Of a stretch of 38,368 nucleotides of DNA, positions 29,011-38,368 are shown piece after piece. Position numbers and translations under genes: made by a program. The notes under the pieces are model-generated. The model did not search any database. It was not told where the DNA came from and was given only the letters and a program-made list of their open reading frames with translations. Each line of letters opens with the position of its first letter. Position 1 is the first letter of the stretch. Origin of the DNA: Chara braunii (Eukaryota; Streptophyta; Charophyceae; Charales; Characeae); assembly GCA_003427395.1 (NCBI GenBank), contig BFEA01000055.1, positions 1,467,917 through 1,506,284 of the forward strand. Reading direction: 5' to 3'.

Positions 29011-30508
29011 TATACGGGTTCAGTCATGGCCACCAGTAGAGAAGACTGCTGGGGTAAAAAGGAAGATCTTTACCTCCAGTACCTTTTGATTCAAAAGGAT
29101 GAGGAAGAAGGGTGGTATGGGATGGTAGAACAGACCGCTGTTGCAACTCATGAGCTGGCTAAGAGTCCAAGAATGGCTGAGCGTCGATTGAATAGGATAG
29201 AGGATGTGTCAGAGGATCTGGAGCAGAGTAAGGATGATGAGGGAAGGTTTAGAAAGGAAGAATATGATGGAGAATATAAGCGGATCGGTATGGTGATGAG
29301 TAATAATCACCTGAACGAGTTCTACCATGAGAGAAGAAAGAGGAACTTAAGGCTACGTAGGGGTCACATTTTTGTGGATGCTAAGGAGGGACTACCGCCA
29401 CTGAGAGTTGTGTGTGGTAGGGAAAGGCAACTAGAGGTGATCGCTGCACTGCATGAAGGTCTAGCAGGGGGTCATAGGGGTGCTGATGCTACATACTATA
29501 AAGTATCTCGACTATATCACTGAGATTGTCTGATGGATATGGTTATGAGATATTGTAAGTCATGTGAAGCCTGTCAGAAAAGATCATCTATGAGACTGAT
29601 TGAACCCCTATACCCCACTGTTCTTGTTGAGCCTGGTAGTACTGTTCACCTTGATCTAATTACTATACCACCTGGTAAGGATGTAATGAAATATATACTA
29701 AATATGAGAGATAATATGTCTGGTTATGTTGAAGCAAAAGCGATCCATAACAAAACAACAAAAACTGTGGCAGATTGGATCGAGGAAATCTACCTGAGGT
29801 ACCCCTTCATACGTAAGTTTGTGGCTGATCAGGGATCAGAGTTCAAAAACGAGATGGTCAGGAGGCTCATGTTCAGACTTGGAGTCAGGGTAAGATTTGT
29901 GACATCATATGATCCTCAGGCTAATGCACCAGTGGAAAGAGGTCACATGACTCTAAAGGATGCTATATCAAAATGGTGCTAAGGTGACTCCAAGAACTGG
30001 CCATCTTTCTTGAGGGCGGTTGTCTATGCTGACAATGTGACTGTCAAACGGACTACAGGATGTGCACCTGTTACACTCTGGTACGACCGATATGCTACTT
30101 CTCCTATTGAGAACCTGGTTGAGACCAGGACCCATGAGGCAGATCAAGGAAGTGGATGAGGCCATAATCGAGGCCACAAAGAGTATGTCAGACAGCAGGT
30201 TATCTCACCAGACATGATATAACAGCAAGAGGTACATCAGGAAGGAACGACTTCAGGTCAGGGATATTGTACTTCTGCATGATACATCTCTCGAGACGCA
30301 GTGGACCAAGAGATTGGAGGTCAGGTGGATGGAACCTTTCAGGATCATCAAAGAGGTTGAAGGCAAGGCCTATGAGTTAGCAGAGATGGATGGAACAAAA
30401 TCCCATGGTGTAGTATCCGGCTCCCGGCTCCGAAAATTCATACTCAGAGATGCAGATTTGATTCCGAGTTCAGGCAAAATTATGGGGCGAGGCCCGAGAG
30501 TCGTCTAG
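29011..30508 (+). pseudogene. pol: Element B integrase
   Basis: An N-terminal linker, then the zinc domain HEGLAGGH and CKSCEACQKR, split by TGA 29521-29523 (probably from TGG, as the W/F-x-x-C region follows). Catalytic core: D in TVHLDLITIPP, D in FVADQGSEFKNE, E in NAPVERGHMTL. TAA 29980-29982 (likely from CAA) interrupts the core's C-terminal side. After a frameshift near 30165, the C-terminal domain includes ERLQVRDIVLLHDTS, EVRWMEPFRIIKEVEGKAY and VVSGSRLRKFIL, with a final TAG at 30506-30508. No chromodomain. The DDE residues are all present. Confidence 0.92.
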
Positions 30509-30523
30509 CATCAGCCTAGACAT

Positions 30524-31165
30524 GCTGGGTCGTGGCCAGTGTGCCCTCAGCATTGGTTGGGACGTGGTCAGTGTGTCGCCAACCGCGGGATCATTATGTG
30601 CTGGGATATGGCCAGTGTGCCGCCAAATTCAAACGATGATTTTATGTTGGGACGTGGACAGTGTGCCGCCAGCTTCAGAAGATGATTTTCTGCTGGGACG
30701 TGGACAGTGTTGCCGCCAGCTACAGATGATTTTATGCTGGGACGTGGGCAGTGTTGCCGCCAGCTACAGATGATTTTATGCTGGGACGTGGATAGTGTTG
30801 CCGCCAGCTACAGATGATTTTATGCTGGGACATGGACAGTGTTGCCGCCAACTACAAATGATTTTATGTTGGGACGTGGACAGTGTTGCCGCCAACTACA
30901 GATGATTTTATGCTAGGACTTGGACAGTGTTGCCGCCAGCTACAAATGATTTTATACTGGGACGTGGACAGTATTGCCGCCAACTACATATGATTTTATG
31001 CTGGGACGTAGACAGTGTTGCCGCCAGCTACAAATGATTTTATGCTGGGACGTGGCCAGTGTGCCGCCAGTTATTGATGATGATTATGTGTTGGGACATG
31101 GTCAGTGAGCCGCCAACTATAAATGATGATTATACGCTGGGATGTGGCCCGTATGCCGCCAGCTG
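30524..31165. repeat. 44-bp tandem array 3' of element B pol, about 14-15 copies
   Basis: The core GCTGGGACGTGGACAGTG followed by TTGCCGCCAGCTAC recurs at 30557, 30601, 30647, 30693, 30737, 30781, 30825, 30869, 30913, 30957, 31001 and 31045 (mostly 44 bp), with more diverged copies near 30524, 31091 and 31137. Each unit has a GCTGG...CCAGC inverted pair. The short ORFs here are by-products. Confidence 0.96.
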
Positions 31166-33419
31166 CAGCCGACAGTCGGCTTGCTATGATTATGGTATGA
31201 TTTCGGACGCCGGAGCTGGATACAAGCAGCCTATGATGGCTCGGCTCAATGGTGGACTTATGTGTCTGTCGGACCCAGATTGGCCCCAGTTTTGTATGAA
31301 TGTAAGTTAAATTTTAAAATTTCAGTTCATTGCATTGTATCTGGCTTGTCACGTGTCGGTCCTGGGGTATGCCTGGAGGATTGGGAGACAGTTCTTGGGA
31401 TCTTAGTTCTTGCCTCTTATTGTATTTTATTGATCTGCATGACATTGTGAAATGAATGGCTGTGGGATAATGTGAAAATATGTTTTCTTCCTCTCATAAG
31501 TCAGCGCTCAATTGATGGGGCAACCTCCTAGTACGATAGCGTAAGGAGGATTGCCTAGCATCATCTGACACAAGTTGATTGGTTATTCCTAAATGAGGGT
31601 GGTGCTCAACCTAGTGAAGTGTTCCAGTGGCAAGGGACTCAGCATCATCAGATGGGGTTCCTCTCCAGATGGGCCTTCGCGGTTAGACACTGCCGAACTC
31701 TGAAGGGATAGGTAGTCAGTTATGTGTCATAGTCGATGGAGTGATCTATCCGATCTTGTGGTCGGGGCGAAGATCACTCAGCATCGCAGCGGTTTGGAGC
31801 TTGCTGCATTCTTCTTGATGGAAGGAGTGTTCTCATTGCAGCCGCCGGGTTCTCGCAACGGTTCACCGGCGAGAATCTAACCACAGTGGCGTCCCCTGCG
31901 GTGTCAGCACTTATGTCCTTCATGAAGAGGCAGAGAGTTCCAACTGCGCCTCTTGAGCAAAAGATGATTCCCTGAAGCAGGTTCTCACATGTCCAGAGGC
32001 TAGCTGGGTTGACGGGGCATCCGAGCCATAGCGGCTGATAGCCTCGAACCCTCGGGTGGTTAGTCGTTCCCGGGTCGTCGCGTGACGACCTGGTCCGCCT
32101 GCTGGAAAGGAAGGAGGCATCCTGAGCCTCTCCCAGTCTAAATCCGATATTTGGCTGATCAAGATGGTAGACTCCTACTATTACTATGATCGGGGTGTCT
32201 CTAGGGAGCCGTGTCTCCAGAGGCATTCCCTTGGCATCGGGCCAAGCCAGGTATCCACAGCCCAGCTGGCAACAGGGCCATTATGGCCTCCTAGCCCACT
32301 GTTGCAAAGCTTAATTGTGGACTTGCTTTGACTCACCAGCCGGGTCTGGTCGGGTGTTGGCTGGCTCCCCGCACAGTTGCAAAGAGTCGGACGTTAGTCA
32401 AGAAGTCAAGCGAGTAGACAGATACTCTGATGTCGACTAATGAGCTTCTGATTCATGGGTCTGAACTCATCGGAGTGAGGGCTTCATGAAGGGGTGTGCG
32501 ACTCCCCGTGAGCTGTTCTGAGCAAGGGCTCAGAGGGTGGTCGGACCGCCATGACTGAGAATCGGGACTGACTTTGCTCTGCTTGCCGGGTTGGGTCAGC
32601 GGAGGAGCCCACGAGGGCGAGCAGGGGCACTCTTGGAAGGCCGAAAGGTAAGACTCTGAGAGTGAGTGAGGAAGGGGTGTTGGCAAGGGTCTTTAGGGGA
32701 GACCCTTTTCTTGTATTTTTTTTTGGCATGACATGATCTTTGTTTTAAAGGTACCCTACAGCAAGATGAAAACAACGAGGTTTAGTATGACCCGACAGTA
32801 AGCGGCACAGAGCCAGCAGACAAAGAGAAAGGGGTTTCGCATGTTTTCCCCTTATGAGGCGGCCTTTGGTCAAGATGACCCAGATGATCCTGAGTTCGAT
32901 GATTAGTCTCATATCCACCCGTGGCTAGACTGTGACAGAGATGATGATAAGGATTATATTGTGCTGATGAGATGGACTGATCCGATGAGGTTGAGATGAG
33001 CAGGCCAAGACTGAGACTTTGACTGCTAGGCCAGACCTAATGATAGGGTTTGGTCTAAGATTGGGTATGATTGTGACGATGCATGAGGTCAAACCTAATG
33101 ACAGGATTGAGCTAAGACTGAGACTGATTTAGTAGTGCAAGAAAACGGGATTGATAGTATGATTGGACTGCATGAGCGGTCATGATATTTGTGTGCGGTG
33201 ACTGCACCACGCAAGCTTGATGAGACTAATCCTTCTTTGATTTTGATGAGGGCTTGGACCAGAGGTCCGTGCCTCATTGAGCAAGCACTCGAGCCCTAGC
33301 GGGCGAGCACTTTTGATGATTTGGATATGTTTAATATGATGCCTCTATATATCAGATAGCATACGAGGCCGCACAGTTCAAGCTGGCATATGAAGAATAG
33401 CGCAAGTATGAGGCACGAG
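31166..33419. other. Stretch without recognised gene
   Basis: No recognised domain on either strand. Minus-strand frames (for example 31774-32226, 32484-32729) have no motif. Around 32940-33150 there is degenerate GATGA/GACTGAGACT-rich simple sequence. The stretch could contain the 3' untranslated region and LTR of element B, but no matching 5' copy was found upstream of B. Confidence 0.5.
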
Positions 33420-33838
33420 CGATGGTTGGGCAGCGCAGCCTGGTGGACGACGGGCGGTTCTGGTGCACGTGGCAACGGCGGTGGCGCAGGGCGAGGCGAC
33501 TGTGGAAGGATGGTGAGCTGGCGAGGGTGAGGCTGATCAGAAGAAGAGGAAGGACGATATGGCGAAGGGTACGATCGAGAGGGCGGCTCGAAACGTGGAG
33601 GCGGGCTGCCATAGCGCTGCTCGTATTTATATGTATAGTACATCATGGACCTAGGCGACGGAGTGCAGCCACACCAGTCCTCTGAGCGATGGCGCAAGCG
33701 CGTTCCTTCCCATCTCTCCTCCTCCTCCTCTTCGGATCTTTCCTCCTCATATGTCAGATCGATTGGTCGATATGGCGCCTTCCCCTGTCGGCCTCCTCTC
33801 CCGCGTCTAGCACCCGAGCCTCGCGTTTTCGGCGCCAT
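33420..33838 (-). pseudogene. gag: Element D Gag N-terminal fragment
   Basis: Starts at ATG 33838-33836, immediately downstream of a promoter-like leader. The N-terminus is MAPKTRGSGARRGRGGRQ, then PIDLTYEEERSEEEEEERWEG (acidic), a Tyr-rich segment YYTYKYEQRYGSPPPRFEPP and a Pro/Ser-rich run. This basic-then-acidic N-terminus with Pro-rich tail is how many chromovirus Gags begin, but no capsid or zinc-knuckle part follows; past about 33420 the residues look non-coding although the frame stays open to 33296. Identification as Gag is inference from composition and context. Confidence 0.55.
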
Positions 33839-34014
33839 AGCAAAGGCTGATTAGCTGCGCGACGGTAAGCACTATTGCGATAAGGGAACGAGGAAGTCAA
33901 GAGCGATGATAGCGCGGGCACGGCGAGTGTCCGAGCAAGCAGAGATCAGCAATGACAACAATAACGACAAAAACACGATAAGTGTCGCACACTCGATTGA
34001 GCGGATTTGAGAGT

Positions 34015-34060
34015 GAATTATAGAAGTGATGTGTATATATATCCCTTTATAGTAGAGGGA
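34015..34060 (-). promoter_or_regulatory. TATA-type promoter upstream of element D ORF
   Basis: On the minus strand TATAAAGGG (34051-34043) is followed by TATATATA (34041-34034). A start site some 30 bp further on would lie near 34015, leaving about 180 bp of leader before the ATG at 33838. This is the arrangement expected of an LTR promoter and 5' leader. Confidence 0.6.
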
Positions 34061-34530
34061 TCCTGGCGGGGACGCTAGGAATGGGGTTTGGTATGGTTGT
34101 CGGAGAGCGGCGCGCCGCGTCAACGTATAGTTGACTCGTCGCGGCCAGCCTCCGCGCCAAAGGGCTGCTTGTGGTCACGATCAGCAGAATGTTGACACGC
34201 TGGTTTGGCCCTTGGGACGAGTCAGCGGACAAGACAGCGCGACGGTCCAGCCCCATGGAGATCGAATCACGACTTTTGGGCTGAACCGCCGCGTCTGCAA
34301 GGGCCAGATTAGTAAGGCCCGGTCCAAACGGTATTGAAAACGAACCAGGGGTTAGTGAGAAAAATAGAATTGACCACTTGGGACCGGACTTACCGCGTCG
34401 GGGAGAATACGGCCCGAAATGGTAAAGGGGAATACGGGATTGGGCCCCTTATTAAGAATAAGAGGGGTGTCTTATTTTTAAAACAAGGCCGACCCTTAGT
34501 ATTCCAAAGTCGGGCCAGCCCAAGCCCAAC
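34061..34530. other. Possible upstream LTR (U3) of element D
   Basis: GC-rich sequence with no coding domain, between the TATA motif and the hairpin minisatellite. GGCGCGCCGCG and GTCAACGTATAGTTGAC (an inverted repeat at about 34117-34133) occur here. No LTR edges were identified. Confidence 0.35.
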
Positions 34531-35160
34531 GCTAATTTTAGCATTGGTCCGTGCTATTTTTAGCGTTGGCCGCGCTCTTTTTGGCACAAGCCTGAGTTAT
34601 TTTTAGCACAGGCTTGAGCTAAATATAGCTCAGGCCCACACTATTTTTAGCATGGGGCTGACTGTCCGTATCCCAAGGTCGGGGCTGTCCGAAGTCCCGC
34701 GCTTTTTGTAGCCAAGTCCCGCGTTATTTTTAGCGCAGTCCCGTGCTAATTTTAGCACAAGCCTGCGCTATATTTAGCGCAGGCCCGTACTATTTTTAAC
34801 ACGGGATTGACTGTTCGTGTTCCGAAGTTGTGACTCTCCCAGCCCTGTGTTAATCTTAGCACAGTCCCACGCTAATTTTAGCACAAGCCCGCGCTATATT
34901 TAGCGCAGGCCCGTGCTATTTTTAACACGGGACTGACTATTCGTGTCCCGAAGTCAGGACTGTCCCATTCCCGTACTAATTTTAGCGCAGTCCCGCGCTA
35001 ATTTTAGCACAGGCCCGCGCAATATTTAGCGCAAGCCCGTGCTATTTTTAACACGGGACTGACTATTCGTGTCCCAAAGTCGGGACTGTCCCAGTCCCAC
35101 GCTAATTTTAGCGCAGGCCTGCGCCAATTTTAGCACAGGCCTGTGTTATTTTTAGCCCAA
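34531..35160. repeat. Hairpin minisatellite: GYGCTA-ATTT-TAGCRC, with ~126-bp higher order
   Basis: Runs of short units such as GTGCTAATTTTAGCAC and GCGCTATATTTAGCGC, separated by CAGGCCC or AAGCCC. The words GGGACTGACTATTCGTGTCCC recur at about 34805, 34931 and 35057 (exactly 126 bp apart) with an older copy near 34657. Each unit has 6-bp complementary arms and a 4-nt loop. Confidence 0.93.
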
Positions 35161-35379
35161 AGACTGCTGCACCTTGCCCGATCACCCGGCCTCTTCACTA
35201 TACAAGAGAGGCCGAGCCACTTGAGAAGAGAGAAGCCTTCACTTGTGGGGAATGCGGAAGCGCTGGTGAGACGGTGAACCGGGGACTGTCGTGCTGAAGC
35301 TAGTGGTAGAAAAAGAAGGCGCGAGGCAAGCAAGAGAGAGGTAAAGGGGTAAGGCAGCTAGGGGGAGTAAGGTGGTCCT

Positions 35380-35470
35380 GATTCCCACTAGGACCATAGC
35401 CCCTCTCCCTTGCCTCCCCTCCTATCTCTCTCTCCCTCTGTCTCACTCTCTCTCTCTCCCCTCTCCTTAC
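35380..35470. repeat. CT-rich low-complexity tract
   Basis: CTCTCTCTCCCTCTGTCTC-type sequence within otherwise mixed DNA. The flanking 35161-35564 shows no gene. Confidence 0.85.
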
Positions 35471-35589
35471 TCGCTCCTGTCATTTTCCGTAGTCAGGCCT
35501 GCTGCTGATGAAAAGACCCCAATTTTAATTTTATTTTATTTACGATCGCACCCTTGCATTTTCGGTGTGCGCCATTGCAGCATAAGGGT

Positions 35590-36290
35590 CGCCTTTATGA
35601 TTGCGCGCACTGCGCTAACAAACCGAAAGTCCCCTGTGTGACTGAGCGCACTGCGCTGGAGAATCGAGAATCGCCCGAGTGTCTTAGCGCACTGGGCTAG
35701 CAAATCGAAGGTCCCCTGTGTGACTGACCGCACTGCGCTGGAGAATCAAGAGTTGCCTGTAAGACCGAGCGCACTGCGCTAGAGAACCGAAAGTCGCCTG
35801 TAAGACCGAGGGCACTGCGCTGGAGAATCAAGAGTCGCCTGTAAGATCGAGCGCACTGCGCTAGAGAACCGAAAGTCGCCTGTAAGACTGAGCGCACTGC
35901 GCTAGAGAACCGAGAGTCGCCTGTATGGTTGAGCGCATTGCGCTAGCAAATCGAAAGCCGCCTGTGTGACTGAGCGCACTTTGCTGGAGAATCGAGAATC
36001 GTCTGTGTGTTTGAGCGCACTGCGCTTGCAAATCGAAAGTCGCCTGTAAGACCGAGCGCACTGCGCTAGAGAACCGAAAGTCGCCTGTAAGACCGAGCGC
36101 ACTGCGCTACAGAACCGAAAGTTGCCTATATGACTGAGCACACTGCATTGGAGAACCGAAAACCGCCTGTGTGTTTGAGCGCACTGCGCTAGCAAATCGA
36201 AGGTCGCCTGTATGTCTAAGTGCACCGCACTAGGGAGCCAAAGGGTCGCTTGAAGGCCTGAGCGCATCCCTCTAGAGAACTGAGGGATTG
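35590..36290. repeat. 41-bp tandem array, about 17 copies
   Basis: The core GAGCGCACTGCGCT followed by AGAGAACCGAAAGTCGCCTGTAAGAC-type sequence recurs every 41 bp: 35606, 35646, 35687, 35728, 35769, 35810, 35851, 35892 and on to 36262. The core AGCGCA-C-TGCGCT is a perfect dyad. Reading frames through the array give short repeat peptides on the minus strand that I do not count as genes. Confidence 0.97.
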
Positions 36291-36344
36291 CATTTTGACT
36301 GAGTAAATAGATTTTGAGTATCTTGATCCATTGTGCCTAGCCGA

Positions 36345-36850
36345 ATTATCGTGCCAGCAGGCACTCAGACTGAGTATTATTGCCAATTTATTGTGCGAGC
36401 AGACACTCAGATTGAGTATCATTGCGATTTACCGTGCCAGCGGGCACTCAGATTGAGTATCATTGTCGATTTATTGTGCCAGCAGGAACTCAGATTGAGT
36501 GTCATTGTCGATTAATTGTGCCAGCAGGCACTCAGATTGAGTATCATTGCGATTTATTGTGCCAGCAGGACTCAGATTAAGTATCATTGCGATTTATTGT
36601 GCCAGCAGGCACTCAGATTGAGTATCATTGCCGATTTATTGTGTCAGCAGGCACTCAGACTGAGTATCATTGCCGATTTATTGTGCCAACATGCACTCAG
36701 ATTGAGTACCATGGCGATTTACCGTGCCAGCATGCACTCAAACTGAATATTATTGTCGATTTATCGTGCCAGCAGGCACTCAGATTGAGTATCTGTGCCA
36801 ACAGGCACTCGAATGGAGCGGTTCGAACCTTTATGCCAACAGACACTCTG
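36345..36850. repeat. 42-bp tandem array, about 13 copies
   Basis: Core GTGCCAGCAGGCACTCAG followed by ATTGAGTATCATTGCCGATTTATT, at 36351, 36393, 36434, 36476, 36518, 36559, 36599, 36641, 36683, 36724, 36766 and later degenerate copies. GTGCC-AGCA-GGCAC is a dyad. Confidence 0.97.
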
Positions 36851-37004
36851 AGTATTTTGGGTTAATGTGTCAACGGGCACATTGATTGAGCATTGACAGT
36901 GTCGTCAGACACATCAGTTGAGCATATCGACTTACTATATTAAGCAAGCACTCAAGCTAAGCATGCCATTTTCCTTTTGAGCACGTTGAGTTTAAGCACT
37001 CCTA

Positions 37005-37200
37005 GTACCTGCGACTGTGCGCATTCTGACTTGAGTGTGATACTGCGCCCCTTATTCAAGAAGGCTACTTAAGATGCATTGCGACTGTGCACACTCAGAC
37101 TTGAGTGTGACATTGTGCCCTTATTTGAGGAAGCCCCTTTTGATGTATTGCGACTGTGTGCACCCAGACTTGAGTGCGACACTGCGCCCTTATCAGAGAA
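37005..37200. repeat. 70-bp tandem repeat, 3 copies
   Basis: GCGACTGTGCGCA...CTTGAGTGTGA...TGCGCCCTTAT starts at about 37011, 37081 and 37150. The middle copy contains CACACTCA-GACT-TGAGTGTG, an 8-bp perfect stem with a 4-nt loop. The preceding 36851-37004 is degenerate sequence of the neighbouring arrays. Confidence 0.9.
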
Positions 37201-37369
37201 AACTGCATTGATGATCTTGGGCCGGTACAACAGTGTGCACTTCATTCGTAAACTCAGCTTTGACAAAATTGAGTCAGTGTGACGGCGCACCCAATCTGTA
37301 AACATTGCAGAAGTCTGCCTGCCCATGAAACACTTAATCTGTGTACACCGCTTTTGATGTTTCTAAGCC

Positions 37370-37935
37370 AGCAAGTCGACTTAGTGCGTGCCCAACCTCA
37401 GTTTGGTTGCTTGAGTGCACGCCCAGCCTCAGTCTAGGTGTTTGAGTGCGCGCCCAGTTTTATTTTGGCTGCTTGAGTGCGCGCCCAGCCTCAGTTTGGT
37501 TGTTTGAGTGCGCGCCCAGTTTTATTTTGGCTGACTGAGTGCGCGCCTAGCCTCAGTTTGGCTGCTTGAGTGCGCGCCCAGCCTCAGTTTGACTGTTAGA
37601 GTGCGCGCCCATGTGCGCCCAAGCTTGGCATTGTTGTTAGAGTGCGCGCCCATGCGCGCCCAAGCTTGGCATTACTGATAGAGTGCACGCCCGAGCTTGG
37701 CATTGCCGATAGAGTGTGCGCCCATGCACACCCAAGCTTGGCATTGCTGATAGAGTGCGCGCCCGAGCTTGGCATTGTTGTTTGAGTGCGTGCCCAAGTG
37801 CACCCAAGCTTTATATGGTTATTTGAGTGTGCGCCCATGCGCGCCTATACCCAATATTGCTTTCTCAGTATGTGCCCGTGCGCGTCCGCGCCCAGTATTA
37901 GTTTTTGAAAGCGCGCCCATGCGCGCCCGGCGATC
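37370..37935. repeat. GTGCGCGCCC minisatellite, two sub-families
   Basis: First sub-family (37370-37600): GAGTGCGCGCCCAGCCTCAGTTTGGCTGCTT, step about 30-34 bp. Second (37600-37935): GAGTGCGCGCCCATGCGCGCCCAAGCTTGGCATTGCTGATA, step about 33-50 bp. Dyads: CAGCC...GGCTG in the first, CCAAGCTTGG and GCGCGC...GCGCGC in the second. Confidence 0.93.
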
Positions 37936-37939
37936 GCAA

Positions 37940-38285
37940 CTCAAAGAGAACAGAAATTATACCAGATCCCTCCATATCCTCTCAATCAAATCAACATTCA
38001 GAATGCTGCGACCAACAATCAACCTCAAGGATAGGGTAGCGAACAGATGGATGAGACATATCAATTTGGACATAAATGATCTGAAACACATTAAGTGGTT
38101 TCGTACCAAGAACTTTAAACCAGCCAAAATTGCATCTTTACAATGGTAGATTGAACACAGATGCCTCCCTACTAATGGCTAGTTGATAGATAGAACGTCA
38201 CAGGACAAGAACAATAAGGCCCAACCCTAGTGCAATATGCTCAGATATGATTGAAAGCTCTCGATTATGGATATTTTGGTTTAGT
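37940..38285 (+). pseudogene. Possible LINE reverse transcriptase zinc-binding domain remnant
   Basis: From about 37950 one frame reads HINLDINDLKHIKWFRTKNF, AKIASLQW, stop, IEHRCLPTNG, stop, LIDRTSQ; after a frame change it goes on AICSDMIESSRLWIFWF. The order W-x-(I)-x-HR-x-LPTN-x-x-L then C-x-x-(C) and IES...LW(I)F resembles the zinc-binding domain found after RT in plant and other non-LTR elements. Only the tail is in the window, and it is broken by stops. Not decisive. Confidence 0.45.
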
Positions 38286-38368
38286 CGTTAACTTTCGATC
38301 GACAAGAGTGGTATAAGAAGTTGATGATCCTTTCTCTTCTTTCCTCCTTTTTGTCATATGGATGGCAT

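Larger units (their letters stand above)
25000..31165 (+). mobile_element. Element B: decayed Ty3/gypsy retrotransposon related to A
   Basis: Plus-strand order is gag, zinc knuckle, protease, -1 frameshift site, RT, RNase H, integrase, then a 44-bp tandem array. From 25000 to 27312 a single frame is broken only by TGA at 25645, 25978 and 26650, so Gag and protease were one ORF. RT and integrase match element A motif by motif (YIDDNPVKG, HEGLAGGH, NAPVERGH). No LTR pair was found. The 5' boundary depends on whether P1 and P2 belong to it, in which case it would begin near 23.78 kb. Confidence 0.92.

Noticed and set aside
30522-30773. 83-residue ORF after element B integrase
   Set aside because: Entirely inside the 44-bp tandem array.
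32835-32906. Short frame with FSPYEAAFGQDD resembling the integrase SPYE motif
   Set aside because: Only about 20 residues match loosely and nothing integrase-like surrounds it.
35536-36267. Overlapping minus-strand ORFs with repeated RSVLQATFGSLAQCA-like peptides
   Set aside because: Peptide repeats follow the 41-bp array (three units per 123 bp); no start context or domain.
35590-36850. CRISPR-like appearance of the 41- and 42-bp arrays
   Set aside because: The whole unit repeats, with no unique spacers, and the context is eukaryotic retrotransposon DNA.

Overview
This is a gene-poor, repeat-dense piece of a eukaryotic nuclear genome. I see no intact host gene, no bacterial-style operon, no rRNA or tRNA gene and no CRISPR array. 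The recognisable coding sequence is decayed Ty3/gypsy-type LTR retrotransposon material; the rest is satellites, microsatellites and low-complexity DNA. The chromodomain Ty3/gypsy copy, the abundant minisatellites and nonsense codons that mostly look like CpG-to-TpG changes point to a large methylated genome. A streptophyte alga (Chara-like) or another plant-lineage or fungal genome would fit. I recognise the style of these elements but cannot prove the organism.

Layout. 1-495: CAAT microsatellite, then a GC-rich palindromic patch. 499-3220: an 80-bp satellite (about 7.5 copies), then a ~91-bp satellite (about 23 copies) and a GAA/GGA tract. 3.4-9.6 kb: pyrimidine-rich non-coding DNA with three small tandem arrays and two polypurine-tract-like motifs on the minus strand. 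9.6-16.15 kb: element A (minus), with gag zinc knuckle, protease, RT, RNase H and integrase, then a small tandem array and an acidic extra ORF 3' of pol. 16.15-19.95 kb: microsatellites, homopolymers and a 130-bp inverted repeat. 19.96-23.75 kb: element C (minus), a chromovirus from protease to chromodomain, lacking gag. 23.78-24.97 kb: two adjacent ORFs carrying the same unrecognised ~120-residue domain. 25.0-31.17 kb: element B (plus), a diverged relative of A, ending in a 44-bp tandem array. 31.2-33.4 kb: no gene. 33.42-34.06 kb: element D (minus), the 5' end of a gag with a TATA-bearing leader. 34.5-37.9 kb: five successive minisatellite families, each with a dyad-symmetric core. 37.9-38.3 kb: possible LINE remnant.

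How parts relate. A and B share domain order, distinctive RT wording (YIDDNPVKG) and a U UUU UUA heptamer at the protease/RT boundary, after which pol continues in the -1 frame. Two diverged copies with the heptamer in the same place make a programmed -1 frameshift the likely way this family expresses pol. B is preceded by the duplicated unknown domain; A is followed by an unrelated unknown ORF. These two ORF sets, the frameshift site and the hairpin minisatellite block are the best candidates for undescribed biology here.
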